Notes: generated from the sequence alone by a model not told the origin. A stretch of DNA of 64,000 nucleotides from Streptomyces spiramyceticus (GCF_028807635.1 NZ_JARBAX010000001.1:2926001-2990000); one strand, 5' to 3'; counted from the stretch's first letter, positions 8,358 to 16,816 are shown. Numbers and translations: made by a program.

Positions 8358-8546
8358 ATGCCCGCGCTCCTGTTGCTCGCCGTTGTTGTCGTCGTCGGGT
8401 TCGAGAAGTTCGCCGAGTGGCAGTACGGCACCCTCAGCGCCGTAGGGCTGCTGCTGATCGCCGTCGGCGTCAAGGCCAAGAGCCCCACCTGCGCCGGAAT
8501 CGGGGCCGTGGTGATCGCCATGCAGGTGACCGGCCCGACGGCCTGA
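8358..8546 (+). CDS. 62-aa hydrophobic membrane protein, paralogue 1
   Basis: A 62-aa protein of two hydrophobic segments (about residues 3-14 and 25-58) around an acidic-aromatic motif FEKFAEWQYG at 15-24, with a GVKAKSPTC turn near residue 37. A strong AAGGAGG lies 7 nt before the ATG. It aligns end to end with the next gene (same length; shared E-x4-WQ-[YF]-G and GVKAK). I do not recognise a family. Position and shared operators tie it to the divergent GntR-HAD-APH operon. Confidence 0.8.
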   Translation: MPALLLLAVVVVVGFEKFAEWQYGTLSAVGLLLIAVGVKAKSPTCAGIGAVVIAMQVTGPTA

Positions 8547-8569
8547 ACCACATCTCCGACACAACTTCT

Positions 8570-8660
8570 CCAACTCCGCACTATTTAGCGGGAGTTGGAA
8601 GCGGAATGGTTACCTCTCGATCCAAGTGGGGGACAACTTCCTTAGAGTTGGTGGCCAACT
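8570..8660 (+). promoter_or_regulatory. Operator region, copy 2, before the second microprotein
   Basis: CCAACTCCGC at 8570-8579 pairs with GCGGGAGTTGG at 8588-8598, and a 15-bp AGTTGG-TGG-CCAACT lies at 8646-8660. CCAAGTGGG at 8621-8629 matches the CCAAGTGGG of copy 1. The order and spacing match the region at 8206-8296, so promoter and gene appear to have been duplicated together. Confidence 0.7.
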
Positions 8661-8715
8661 TGAACAACCTGGCCAACCAGCTGCCAAGTGGGACGAATCC
8701 CAGGGAGGGACCGCA

Positions 8716-8904
8716 ATGCCGCTCATCGCCATCCTCCTCGCCGCAGTCTTCTTCACCCTCGAAGAGCTCATCCAGTGGCAGTTCGGCGCCATGGGTCTGG
8801 TCGCCGTCGCCCTGCTGTCCATCGGCGTAAAGGCCAAGAACACGGCATGCCTGAGCCTCGGCGCCATCGTTCTGGTCCTGCTCTTACAGCCCGCGTTCGG
8901 CTAG
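8716..8904 (+). CDS. 62-aa hydrophobic membrane protein, paralogue 2
   Basis: A 62-aa protein with the same plan as its upstream neighbour: hydrophobic N-terminus, acidic-aromatic motif LEELIQWQFG (about 15-24), GVKAKNTAC turn, and a hydrophobic C-terminal segment. The ATG follows AGGGAGGG by about 6 nt. Two paralogues of identical length, each with its own copy of the control region, argue that these are real expressed genes. Two-span inner-membrane topology is inferred from hydrophobicity; function unknown. Confidence 0.8.
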   Translation: MPLIAILLAAVFFTLEELIQWQFGAMGLVAVALLSIGVKAKNTACLSLGAIVLVLLLQPAFG

Positions 8905-8933
8905 GGGGTGTCCCCGGCGGATCAGGCCGGGGC

Positions 8934-10178
8934 TCAGAAGATGTCCGGGCACCACGGGCGCCTGGACGTACGGAACAAGGCGTCGGCAATGACGGCGGCG
9001 CCCGCCGCCTCCTCCGTCACCCGCCCCAGCGCCACCAGCCGCACCGCGGACTCCTCACCCAGGTACAGCGCACCCAACTCCCGCACATCCAGCGTCAGAC
9101 CGGGCGACTCGGACGTCGGGACACACACCGCACCGTCCGGCGCCGCGTCCAGCCGGAAGCGCCCGCCCGCAAGCCCCGCCGCGTCGTGCACCTCCAGCAC
9201 GAGCGAGGCGGGCACCGCATACGTACGTGCCTCAAGGGCCCGTACGACGTCCAGCAGCCGCACCCACAGGAAATCCGCCTGACTGACGATCCTGGCAGCC
9301 CGGGGATCCGGGAGCAGGAGGGGAAGCAGATCGTCACTGGCGCGGTATCCGGACCGTACCGACGTGATCCAGTCGACCGCGCAGACGAAGTGCCACAGCG
9401 CACGCTCCGCGGCCGGCGTCACCGCGATCATGCCGCGTACGGTCGCCGTGTTCAGCGGCTGCTTGGCGTCCGCCCACTTCTCGTCGGAATCGAAGACCAT
9501 CAGGCCCTCGACCTCGCCGTGCGCCGAACGGTAGACGGCGTAGAACGGCTTGCTCCAGGGCTGGTGCGCCTGGGTCACCTGCCCGGTGTTGAGCTGCCAC
9601 CAGCGCTCGTCCCGGTCGATCGCACCGTGCTGCACCGCCCGGAAGCGCTCGTACAGCTCGGGCCCGAGCTTGCGTACGTCGGCCCCGTCGGTCAGATCGA
9701 CGCGGCCGCCGTCGTCGGGCCCCGCCCAGCGCGGGTCGAGCCCGGACCGGGGCACGTCGACCTCCCACTCGGTGAAGCCTGCGGCGGGCCCGAATCCGTA
9801 CCGCCCGTAAATGGGGTACTCGGCGGCGATCAGGGTCGACAGGACGTCGCCGCGCTCCTTCGCCGCCGCCAGGTCCGTGTCCATCATCCGGCTGAGCAGA
9901 CCACGCCTGCGGTGCGTGGCCGTCACGGTCACGTTGCTCACGGCGCTCGCCGGAAGCTGTGCGCCGCCGGGCACCGTGAGCTCCTGTGCGAAGGAGCGGT
10001 ACGTCGCGACGCACCGCCCGTCGTCGAACGCGCCCTGCACACGCTCCAGGCCCGTGTACGCCATGCGTTCGGCGACTTCGGCCTCCGAGGCGACGGTCCG
10101 CCGGAGAAAGCCGGTGGCCAGGGCAGCGAGCCAGTCGGGGTACTCGGACGCGGTGATCGTACGGACGTCGACAGTCAT
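8934..10178 (-). CDS. Eis-like GNAT N-acetyltransferase
   Basis: A 414-aa member of the Eis (enhanced intracellular survival) family: an N-terminal GNAT domain with acetyl-CoA loop [15 protein letters not shown] near residue 90, a second GNAT-like half, and a C-terminal SCP2-like domain. It ends in Phe, whose carboxylate is the catalytic base in Eis enzymes, and the length is typical. Mycobacterial Eis acetylates amines of aminoglycosides and other substrates; the substrate here is unknown. The ATG at 10178 lacks a strong ribosome binding site. Confidence 0.85.
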   Translation of the reverse strand: MTVDVRTITASEYPDWLAALATGFLRRTVASEAEVAERMAYTGLERVQGAFDDGRCVATYRSFAQELTVPGGAQLPASAVSNVTVTATHRRRGLLSRMMDTDLAAAKERGDVLSTLIAAEYPIYGRYGFGPAAGFTEWEVDVPRSGLDPRWAGPDDGGRVDLTDGADVRKLGPELYERFRAVQHGAIDRDERWWQLNTGQVTQAHQPWSKPFYAVYRSAHGEVEGLMVFDSDEKWADAKQPLNTATVRGMIAVTPAAERALWHFVCAVDWITSVRSGYRASDDLLPLLLPDPRAARIVSQADFLWVRLLDVVRALEARTYAVPASLVLEVHDAAGLAGGRFRLDAAPDGAVCVPTSESPGLTLDVRELGALYLGEESAVRLVALGRVTEEAAGAAVIADALFRTSRRPWCPDIF

Positions 10179-10288
10179 GCGCACACGCTAGGCACACGAG
10201 ACACCGCCTGTCGCCCGTATTGAGCGCCCGCAAATGACACGCCCGCAATCCAGGCCCACGCCCCCGCCGTTGGCCCCGGGCCGGGCCC

Positions 10289-11260
10289 TCAGAGCGCCGC
10301 GCGTATCTCCCCGACCTCCGCCGCCCCGCCCATCAGCGGCGACCGCCCGATGCGGTCGACGACCGGCCCGTCCACGCCGAGCTTGCGCAGTACGCCGGCC
10401 AGCACCGGGCCGAGTGCCCGCGTCGCACCGTCATCGATCTTGAACGCGAGGGCGCGGCCGTCCGGCAGAGCCACCGCCTGGACCGCCTCGGCGCCCATCT
10501 TCGACAGCGTTCCCGGCACCTCGCGCATCAGCCACGTGTCGGGGCGGCGCGTACCGGCGACGTACTCGGGGTGGGCGCGCATCGCGTCCGCGACGCGGCG
10601 CTCCGCCGTGCCCGGCTCGGCGACGACGAAGTGGCGGAAGGCGCGGGCGAGGCCGGTGAGGCTGATCGCCATCAGCGGGGCGCCGCAGCCGTCGGTCCCG
10701 ACCGCCGTGACGCGCTCGCCGCTCGCCTCCTCGACCACCTTCAGGACCAGCTGCTGAAGCGGGTGCGAGGCGTGCAGGTACGTTTCGGCGTCCCACCCGT
10801 TGACCGCGCACACGGCCAGCATCGCGGCGTGCTTGCCCGAGCAGTTCATGGTGAGGCGCTCGCGGACCCCGCCCGCGGCGAGGTACGCCTCCGCCTCCAC
10901 CGGGTCCAGCGGCAGGTCCGGCGGTGTCTGGAGGTCCGACTCCGTGAGGCCCGCCTCCGCCAGCATTTTCCGTACGAGATCCAGGTGGAACGGCTCCCCG
11001 GAGTGACTCGCGGCCGACAGCGCCAGCCGCTCCCCCGACAGCTCCAGACCGGCCCGCAGCACCGCGGCCGCCTGCATCGGCTTGTTGCTGGAGCGCGGGA
11101 AGACGGGGGCGTGCGGGTCACCGATCGCCAGGTCCACACTGCCGTCCGCCGCCAGGACGACGAGCGATCCCCGGTGGTGGCCCTCGACGAAACCGGAACG
11201 AACGACTTCGGCGAGGACCGGGGAGGGGGATATGGCAGGGGCGGCGGTGCTCGATGACAT
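10289..11260 (-). CDS. L-asparaginase, rhizobial (ReAV/class 3) type
   Basis: A 323-aa asparaginase-II-family protein of the class unrelated to E. coli AnsB. Conserved signatures are RSSNKPMQ (about residue 55), SHSGEPFH, MNCSGKHA and GTDGCGAP. Ser and Lys of these motifs form the active site and the Cys residues bind zinc in the Rhizobium etli enzyme. It is expected to hydrolyse asparagine to aspartate and ammonia in the cytosol. The ATG follows GGAAGG by about 7 nt. It lies downstream of the Eis-like gene's start and has no obvious operon partner. Confidence 0.85.
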   Translation of the reverse strand: MSSSTAAPAISPSPVLAEVVRSGFVEGHHRGSLVVLAADGSVDLAIGDPHAPVFPRSSNKPMQAAAVLRAGLELSGERLALSAASHSGEPFHLDLVRKMLAEAGLTESDLQTPPDLPLDPVEAEAYLAAGGVRERLTMNCSGKHAAMLAVCAVNGWDAETYLHASHPLQQLVLKVVEEASGERVTAVGTDGCGAPLMAISLTGLARAFRHFVVAEPGTAERRVADAMRAHPEYVAGTRRPDTWLMREVPGTLSKMGAEAVQAVALPDGRALAFKIDDGATRALGPVLAGVLRKLGVDGPVVDRIGRSPLMGGAAEVGEIRAAL

Positions 11261-11315
11261 CTTCGACCTTCCGGGGAGGGCTGGACCAGGCTCCCCGTAA
11301 GGCCAGGTCAGTGCC

Positions 11316-11918
11316 TCAGGTCAGCAGGTCGTCTACTTGCGCTTCCCCATCACGGTACCTGCGGGCAATCTCGGCACTGCAATCGTCCGCCGTCCGCTGA
11401 AGCTGTTGCCTGCGCCGCGAGACCTGCTGCTCGTAACGGACCAGCCGTCCCATCGCCTCGTGCAGCTCCTCGTCCGTACGCGCGCCGAGGTCCGACAGCT
11501 CGACATCCGCGAGCATCTCGGCGGCCAGCAGCCGGGACTCCTCGCTGTGCGGCGTGGACATCGTGACGTGCCGGGCGGAGGAGCGGTGGCTCGACGGGGC
11601 GTCGGCGAGGATCTCGGAGAGCCGGTCCACGACCGGGGACTCCGGCCCCGTACGCCGTGAGAGCTCGGCCCTGAGAATGTCGATGCGCCCGTGAAGCAGG
11701 CGCCGCACATAGCTGAGGTCCGCCTCGTTCCGCTGCGAGTCACGGCGCAGTGCGCGCAGTTCGGGCAGCCGGAGCAGCGACAGGACACCGGCATCGCTGT
11801 CGCCGGTCCGCTGCGCCGGTGGTCGTGCGGCGGAAGCGGAGGCGGCAGCGGCGGACGCCAGCTGGATCAGCGGCATAGGTACGGGCCCGGGTGGCTGCCC
11901 GATGCCAGGTGTGCTCAT
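11316..11918 (-). CDS. rsiG: RsiG, c-di-GMP-dependent anti-sigma factor for WhiG
   Basis: A 200-aa coiled-coil protein. Streptomyces RsiG sequesters the sporulation sigma factor WhiG when bound to a c-di-GMP dimer, through two copies of E-x3-S-x2-R-x3-Q-x3-D. The second copy is exact (E163, S167, R170, Q174, D178). The first is E65, S69, R72, His76, D80, with His where the consensus has Gln. The N-terminal 45 residues are Ala/Pro-rich and probably disordered. It diverges from dtd. Confidence 0.88.
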   Translation of the reverse strand: MSTPGIGQPPGPVPMPLIQLASAAAASASAARPPAQRTGDSDAGVLSLLRLPELRALRRDSQRNEADLSYVRRLLHGRIDILRAELSRRTGPESPVVDRLSEILADAPSSHRSSARHVTMSTPHSEESRLLAAEMLADVELSDLGARTDEELHEAMGRLVRYEQQVSRRRQQLQRTADDCSAEIARRYRDGEAQVDDLLT

Positions 11919-12030
11919 GGATGTTCCGTCCCCTCGACCGGTGCGCACCGGTGCGGCGCGCACCGCCTCCGTGCATCGTGCCACTCCTGACGGGGGGTAC
12001 GCAGGCGCTCGTCGCCCGTTCAGCCCCGGA

Positions 12031-12036
12031 TAGGTT
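12031..12036 (+). promoter_or_regulatory. Likely -10 element of a leaderless dtd transcript
   Basis: TAGGTT ends 7 nt before the dtd ATG and no Shine-Dalgarno sequence lies between, so transcription probably begins at the start codon. No clear -35 is seen. Confidence 0.5.
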
Positions 12037-12043
12037 GGTCCGT

Positions 12044-12469
12044 ATGCGTGCAGTGGTTCAGCGGGTGGACGGCGCGAGCGTCGTCGTGGCGGGGCAGACG
12101 GTCGGCGAGATCGTCGGCGAAGGCCTGTGTGTGCTGGTGGGAGTGACCCACGAGGACACAAAGGACAAGGCGGCACAGCTCGCCCGCAAGCTGTGGTCGG
12201 TTCGGATCCTTGCGGGCGAGAAGTCCTGCTCCGATGTGAATGCGCCGCTTCTGGTCATTTCACAGTTCACTCTCTACGGGGACGCCCGCAAGGGCCGCCG
12301 CCCCACCTGGAACGCCGCGGCGCCCGGCGAGGTGGCCGAACCGCTGGTCGACGAGGTGGTGGCGCAGCTGCGGGCGCTGGGCGCGCACGTGGAGACGGGC
12401 CGGTTCGGAGCGGACATGAGGGTCTCGCTCACGAACCACGGCCCGTTCACGGTGATCGTCGAGGTGTAG
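12044..12469 (+). CDS. dtd: D-aminoacyl-tRNA deacylase
   Basis: A 141-aa full-length DTD. It removes D-amino acids wrongly loaded onto tRNA. The catalytic SQFTLYGD motif is near residue 73, and the Gly-cisPro gate appears as NHGPFT close to the C-terminus. The ATG start is unambiguous by homology (MRAVVQRV). It is divergent from rsiG with about 125 bp between. Confidence 0.95.
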   Translation: MRAVVQRVDGASVVVAGQTVGEIVGEGLCVLVGVTHEDTKDKAAQLARKLWSVRILAGEKSCSDVNAPLLVISQFTLYGDARKGRRPTWNAAAPGEVAEPLVDEVVAQLRALGAHVETGRFGADMRVSLTNHGPFTVIVEV

Positions 12470-12510
12470 GGCCCGCTTTACGGCTTACGACGTATCGGCT
12501 CTGCGACGGC

Positions 12511-13476
12511 TTACGGCTCTACGACGACTTCCTGTGCGGCGGCGGTGTTCCCCACCAGCAGCTCGGCGTCGACCGGCACATTGCGCTTCACCAGCGCGAG
12601 CGCGATGGGCCCCAGCTCGTGGTGGCGGGCCGACGTTGTGATGAACCCCAGCTGGCGCCCCTCCTCGCCGTCCGCAGCGAGCCGCACCGGAGTGCCGGGA
12701 CCGGGCAGCAGAACCTCGCTGCCGTCCAGGTGCAGGAAGACCAGCCGGCGCGGCGGCTTCCCCAGGTTCTGGACCCGGGCGACAGTCTCCTGGCCCCGGT
12801 AGCAGCCCTTCTGGAGGTGTACGGCGCTGCCGATCCAGCCCAGCTCGTGCGGGATGGTGCGGTGGTCGGTCTCGAAGCCGAGGCGGGGCCGGTGCGCTTC
12901 GACGCGCAGGGCCTCGTACGCCAGGATGCCGATCGCGGGCCCGTGGGTTTCGGCGTACGACTCCAGGTCGCCGCGCGGCAGGAAGAGGTCGCGCCCGTAC
13001 GAGGTCTCCCGTACGGCTACGCCTTCGGGAACCTCGGCGATCGAGCCTGCCGGGAGGTGGACGACGGCGAAGTCGTCGGTCCGGTCGGCGGTCTCCACCC
13101 GGTAGAAGAACTTCATCGACTCCAGGTACGCGATGAGATCGCCCTGCGTGCCCGGTTCGACATGCATCCACACCGTCTCGCCGTCGTCGACGAGATACAT
13201 CGCATGCTCGACGTGCCCGTGCGCGGTGAGGATCAGCGCCTCGGTGGCCCGGCCCGCGGGCAGCTCGCTGACATGCTGCGTGATCAGGAGGTGCAGCCAG
13301 TTCAGCCGGTCGCCGCCGGTGACGGTGACGACACCGCGGTGCGAGAGGTCGACGAAGCCGGTGCCGCCGGCGAGCGCGCGCTGTTCGCGGAACAGGTCGC
13401 CGTAGTGCGCGGCGACGCCTTCGTCGCGCCCTTCGGCGGGGACGGCGCCGGGCAGGGAGAGCAGGGGACTCTTCAT
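12511..13476 (-). CDS. YgfZ/GcvT-domain folate-binding protein
   Basis: A 321-aa YgfZ-family protein with the signature KGCYRGQE in the C-terminal half, whose Cys is needed in E. coli YgfZ. The family binds tetrahydrofolate and supports iron-sulfur enzyme maturation or repair. The N-terminal T-protein fold lacks aminomethyltransferase catalytic residues. It follows nur on the minus strand with a 32-bp gap, a plausible two-gene unit. Confidence 0.88.
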   Translation of the reverse strand: MKSPLLSLPGAVPAEGRDEGVAAHYGDLFREQRALAGGTGFVDLSHRGVVTVTGGDRLNWLHLLITQHVSELPAGRATEALILTAHGHVEHAMYLVDDGETVWMHVEPGTQGDLIAYLESMKFFYRVETADRTDDFAVVHLPAGSIAEVPEGVAVRETSYGRDLFLPRGDLESYAETHGPAIGILAYEALRVEAHRPRLGFETDHRTIPHELGWIGSAVHLQKGCYRGQETVARVQNLGKPPRRLVFLHLDGSEVLLPGPGTPVRLAADGEEGRQLGFITTSARHHELGPIALALVKRNVPVDAELLVGNTAAAQEVVVEP

Positions 13477-13508
13477 ACCGGTCAGCCTACGACTTGCCTG
13501 CGACACAC

Positions 13509-13946
13509 CTACGACTCGGCGGCCGACGCCGCGGCCGTGCACTTCCTGCAGCGGCCGAAGATCGCGAAGTGCTTCATGTCCGTCTCGAAGCCGAAGGTCT
13601 CGCGCAGCTTGCCGATGAAGTCGGCGGCGACCTCGGTATCGGCCTCGATCACGTTCGTACAGTCGCGGCAGACCAGGTGGATGTGGTGATGGCGGTCGGC
13701 CAGGTGGTACGTCGGCGCCCCGTGCCCGAGGTGCGCGTGGCTGACCAGTCCGAGCTCTTCGAGCAGCTCCAGCGTCCGGTAGACGGTGGAGATGTTCACG
13801 CCGGACGCGGTTTTGCGCACCTCGGTGAGGATGTCGTCGGGCGTCGCGTGCTCCAGCGCGTCGACGGCTTCGAGGACAAGCTGGCGCTGCGGTGTCAGCC
13901 GGTAACCGCGCTGCCGCAGATCACTCTTCCAGTCGGTGCTCACCAC
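13509..13946 (-). CDS. nur: Nur, nickel-responsive Fur-family repressor
   Basis: A 145-aa Fur-fold repressor. In S. coelicolor, Nur with nickel represses nickel uptake genes and sodF. All ligands described for that protein are at the same numbers: Ni site H70, H72, H126; M site H33, H86, H88, H90. Two CxxC pairs (C93/C96 and C133/C136) could hold structural zinc, though they are not ligands in the crystal structure I recall. The GTG-GTG start gives MVSTDWKSDL, as in known Nur proteins. Confidence 0.93.
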   Translation of the reverse strand: MVSTDWKSDLRQRGYRLTPQRQLVLEAVDALEHATPDDILTEVRKTASGVNISTVYRTLELLEELGLVSHAHLGHGAPTYHLADRHHHIHLVCRDCTNVIEADTEVAADFIGKLRETFGFETDMKHFAIFGRCRKCTAAASAAES

Positions 13947-13976
13947 GCCCCCAGTGTAGGGGGACGGGGTGCAGGC

Positions 13977-14549
13977 CTACTTGAAGAAGGCGATGCCGTC
14001 GTCCGGGAGGTCACCGAGGCTCTTGGCCATCTGCTCGACCTCTTCCGGCGTGACGACCTTCTTCAGATGCGCCGACATGTACGGGCGCAGCTCGACGTCC
14101 GGGGTGGCCTTCTCGCCGACCCACATGAGGTCGCTCTTGACGTACCCGTAGAGCCGCTTGCCACCGCTGTACGGACCCGATGCGGCGGTGCGTGCGACCG
14201 CGTCCGTCACCAGGTCGATCTGCGGCTTCTGGTCGGCCAGCTCGCCGTACCAGATCTCCACGACGCCCTGGTCGCGGATCATGACGACCTCGACCTTGCG
14301 GTCCTTGTCGATGCGCCAGTAGCCGGATTCGGTCTCCAGGGGCCTCACCTTGTTGCCCTCGGCGTCGAGGATCCAGGAGTGCGAGACGTACTCCAGGAAG
14401 TCGCGGCCGTCGTGGCTGAAGGTGACTTCCTGGCCGAAGTTGGCCTTCTCCTCGCCGGGGAAGTCGGTGACGCCCGCGCCCGTCCAGTTTCCGAGGAGGA
14501 AGACGAGGGGGACGAGGTCCGGGTGGAGGTCGGACGGGATCTCGATCAT
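13977..14549 (-). CDS. Nitrobindin-like heme/fatty-acid-binding beta-barrel protein
   Basis: A 190-aa FABP-like (nitrobindin, formerly DUF1794) protein. The diagnostic GxWxGxG appears as GNWTGAG near residue 20, and the proximal heme His lies in PYMSAHLKK near the C-terminus. Family members form a 10-stranded barrel that binds ferric heme and isomerises peroxynitrite. It is upstream of nur on the same strand with a 30-bp gap. Confidence 0.85.
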   Translation of the reverse strand: MIEIPSDLHPDLVPLVFLLGNWTGAGVTDFPGEEKANFGQEVTFSHDGRDFLEYVSHSWILDAEGNKVRPLETESGYWRIDKDRKVEVVMIRDQGVVEIWYGELADQKPQIDLVTDAVARTAASGPYSGGKRLYGYVKSDLMWVGEKATPDVELRPYMSAHLKKVVTPEEVEQMAKSLGDLPDDGIAFFK

Positions 14550-14584
14550 GAGCTGCTCAGGCGATCTGTGAGGGGAGGGGTGGG

Positions 14585-14683
14585 TTAGCGCTGACCCTGG
14601 TAGAGCTTCTTCACTGCCAGCCAGGTGAAGGCGAGAACGCCGACGCAGACCAGAACCAGCAGAGCTTCGAAGAAAATCGTCAC
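14585..14683 (-). CDS. 32-aa single-span membrane microprotein
   Basis: A GTG-started ORF of 32 codons with AAGGAG 7 nt upstream. It encodes MTIFFEALLVLVCVGVLAF followed by a Trp, a basic KKLY stretch and a C-terminal QGQR. One hydrophobic span (about residues 3-21) with positive charge after it predicts an N-out/C-in membrane peptide. It lies 35 bp upstream of the nitrobindin-like gene on the same strand and is probably co-transcribed. I do not know a function. Confidence 0.65.
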   Translation of the reverse strand: MTIFFEALLVLVCVGVLAFTWLAVKKLYQGQR

Positions 14684-14777
14684 GGGGTGCTCCTTGCGTG
14701 AGCCGTGGGCGGTACGGGACCGGGCCCCAGCTTAATGGGCGGGGGTCCGGCGTTCTCTGCGAGGGGCGTGCGGGGGC

Positions 14778-14882
14778 TCAGCCGAGCAGCTGGTTCTGCA
14801 GGACGACGTGCGGCTTCGACTCGTCGTACACATGCCGCTCCGGGTAGTCGACCAGTGCGGCCCGCTCCTTTCCCTGGTTGTA
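14778..14882 (-). other. Short open frame of coding character without a clear start
   Basis: Minus-strand frame ending TGA at 14778 that reads LVDYPERHVYDESKPHVV and ends LQNQLLG. It has Streptomyces-like codon use and an AAAGGAG at about 14862-14868, but the only initiator at the right distance would be CTG. It may be a microprotein with a rare start or the remnant of a longer gene, and it overlaps the promoter of the DsrE gene. Confidence 0.25.
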
Positions 14883-14905
14883 CAGCGGCGGATTACAGTT
14901 CGGAC

Positions 14906-15268
14906 ATGGCGAAGAAGCTCGTGATCAAGGTGACTGCCGGGGCCGATGCCCCGGAGCGGTGTTCGCAGGCCTTCACGGTGGCGGCGGTGGCCGTGGCCAG
15001 TGGGGTGGAGGTTTCGTTCTGGCTGACCGGCGAGTCCTCGTGGTTCGCGCTGCCGGGCCGCGCCGCCGAGTTCGAACTGCCGCATGCGGCGCCGCTGCCG
15101 GATCTGATCGAGTCGATCATGGCCGCCGGGCAGATCACGCTGTGCACGCAGTGCGCGGCGCGGCGCGAGATCACCGAGAAGGACGTGATCGAGGGCGTAC
15201 GGATCGCAGGCGCGCAGGTCTTCGTCAGCGAGATCACGGGCGAAGGCGTCCAGGCGCTGGTGTACTGA
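14906..15268 (+). CDS. DsrE-family protein
   Basis: A 120-aa DsrE/F-like protein with a central LCTQCAARR segment carrying two Cys at about residues 80 and 83, the position of the sulfur-carrying Cys in DsrE/TusD. A sulfur-relay or persulfide role is plausible, supported by the sulfurtransferase operon 0.7 kb away, but it is inference. TACAGT ends 6 nt before the ATG with no ribosome binding site, which suggests a leaderless message. Confidence 0.8.
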   Translation: MAKKLVIKVTAGADAPERCSQAFTVAAVAVASGVEVSFWLTGESSWFALPGRAAEFELPHAAPLPDLIESIMAAGQITLCTQCAARREITEKDVIEGVRIAGAQVFVSEITGEGVQALVY

Positions 15269-15295
15269 GCGACTCTTGCACTGAGTGCGACGGGC

Positions 15296-15556
15296 TTACG
15301 GGTGGTGCTTCTTGCCGTCCAGTTCGTCCCACCACTCGTCGGACTTCGGGTCCCCGGACGGATCGTCCCACCAGCGGTCCTCCGGGCCTCTCCGGTTGGC
15401 GATCATCGCCGCGATCGGCGGTATGACCATGGCGACGACGCACATCCCGACGGCCACGGGCACGGACCACAGGCGCACGACGGACCAGGCGGACACGAAG
15501 AGGAAGAGGCATCCGCCCATCAGCAGGAAATAGTTGCGACGGCGCCGCGCGTACAT
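15296..15556 (-). CDS. DUF3099 membrane protein
   Basis: An 86-aa actinobacterial DUF3099 protein: a basic N-terminus (YARRRRNY), two transmembrane spans (about 8-26 and 31-51), then an acidic, Trp-rich cytosolic tail (DRWWDD, DEWWDEL). Function unknown. It is the distal gene after the DUF1416 gene on the minus strand, 100 bp downstream. Confidence 0.8.
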   Translation of the reverse strand: MYARRRRNYFLLMGGCLFLFVSAWSVVRLWSVPVAVGMCVVAMVIPPIAAMIANRRGPEDRWWDDPSGDPKSDEWWDELDGKKHHP

Positions 15557-15656
15557 ACCTCCACGGTACGACCGAAGGGCCGCACCCGGTCCAGGTAGCG
15601 TCCAAACCCCCTGGGGTGCGGCCCTTCGGCCAGTATTCGCGCAGGATTCGCAGGAA

Positions 15657-15944
15657 TCAGACTGCGATGGCCACCTCTGCGAGGCCGCCCGTCTGCGCCA
15701 CGACCGTACGGTCGGCCGTGCCGCCGGGGACGAGTGCGCGCAGGGTCCACGTGCCCTCGGCCGCGTAGAAGCGGAACTGGCCCGTGGCCGAGGTCGGGAC
15801 CTCGGCGGTGAACTCGCCGGTCGAGTCCAGCAGTCGGACGTAACCGGTGACGGGCTCGCCGTTGCGGGTCACGCTGCCCTGGATGGTGGTCTCACCGGGC
15901 TTGATCGTCGAGGCGTCGGGGCCGCCGGCCTTCGCTCCACACAT
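15657..15944 (-). CDS. DUF1416 protein, SseC-like partner of sulfurtransferase
   Basis: A 95-aa all-beta, carboxypeptidase-regulatory-like domain protein. It starts MCGAKAGGPDAS, with the near-N-terminal Cys typical of DUF1416. In actinobacteria, including mycobacterial sseC beside cysA2/cysA3, this family always follows a rhodanese gene, as here (32 bp after the TST stop). It likely partners the sulfurtransferase in sulfur-carrier transfer; mechanism unknown. Confidence 0.85.
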   Translation of the reverse strand: MCGAKAGGPDASTIKPGETTIQGSVTRNGEPVTGYVRLLDSTGEFTAEVPTSATGQFRFYAAEGTWTLRALVPGGTADRTVVAQTGGLAEVAIAV

Positions 15945-15976
15945 GTTGTTCTCCAGATTCTCGAAGGTCGCGGGGA

Positions 15977-16816
15977 TTACTTGTTGGCGCCGAGCTCGAT
16001 CGGAACACCGACGAGCGAGCCGTACTCGGTCCAGGAACCGTCGTAGTTGCGGACGTTCTCCTGGCCGAGCAGCTGGTGCAGCACGAACCAGGTCAGGGCC
16101 GAGCGCTCACCGATGCGGCAGTACGCGATGGTCTCCTTCGAGAGGTCGACCTGCTCGTCCTCGTAGAGGGCCTTGAGCTCCTCGTCCGACTTGAAGGTGC
16201 CGTCGTCGTTGGCGTTCTTCGACCACGGGATGTTGCGGGCGGACGGGACGTGGCCCGGGCGCTGCGACTGCTCCTGCGGGAGGTGCGCCGGGGCGAGCAG
16301 CTTGCCGCTGAACTCGTCGGGGGAGCGCACGTCGACGAGGTTCTTGTTGCCGATCGCGTTGACGACGTCGTCGCGGAAGGCGCGGATCGAGGTGTCCTGC
16401 GGCTTGGCCTTGTAGTCCGTGGCCGGACGCTGCGGGACCTCGGCGACCAGGTCGCGGGAGTCGAGCTCCCACTTCTTGCGGCCGCCGTCGAGCAGGCGGA
16501 CGTCCTGGTGACCGTAGAGCTTGAAGTACCAGAAGGCGTACGAGGCGAACCAGTTGTTGTTGCCGCCGTAGAGGACGACGGTCGTGTCGTTCGCGATGCC
16601 CTTCGCCGAAAGGAGCTTCTCGAAGCCCTCCTGGTCGATGAAGTCGCGGCGGACCGGGTCCTGGAGGTCCTTGGTCCAGTCGATGCGGATCGCGTTGCGG
16701 ATGTGGTTCTTCTCGTACGCGGAGGTGTCTTCGTCGACCTCGACGATGGCGACCTTCGGGTCCTCGATGTGGGCCTCGACCCAGTCTGCGTCTACCAGTA
16801 CGTCGCTGCGGCTCAT
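15977..16816 (-). CDS. Thiosulfate sulfurtransferase (rhodanese)
   Basis: A 279-aa tandem-rhodanese enzyme of the actinobacterial CysA/SseA type. The first domain is inactive; the second carries the active-site loop CRIGERS with Cys233. It moves sulfane sulfur from thiosulfate to cyanide or a protein acceptor. A GGAGGAG site lies 6 nt before the ATG. It is the first structural gene after a short leader peptide rich in functionally placed Cys, so its expression probably responds to cysteine supply. Confidence 0.92.
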   Translation of the reverse strand: MSRSDVLVDADWVEAHIEDPKVAIVEVDEDTSAYEKNHIRNAIRIDWTKDLQDPVRRDFIDQEGFEKLLSAKGIANDTTVVLYGGNNNWFASYAFWYFKLYGHQDVRLLDGGRKKWELDSRDLVAEVPQRPATDYKAKPQDTSIRAFRDDVVNAIGNKNLVDVRSPDEFSGKLLAPAHLPQEQSQRPGHVPSARNIPWSKNANDDGTFKSDEELKALYEDEQVDLSKETIAYCRIGERSALTWFVLHQLLGQENVRNYDGSWTEYGSLVGVPIELGANK

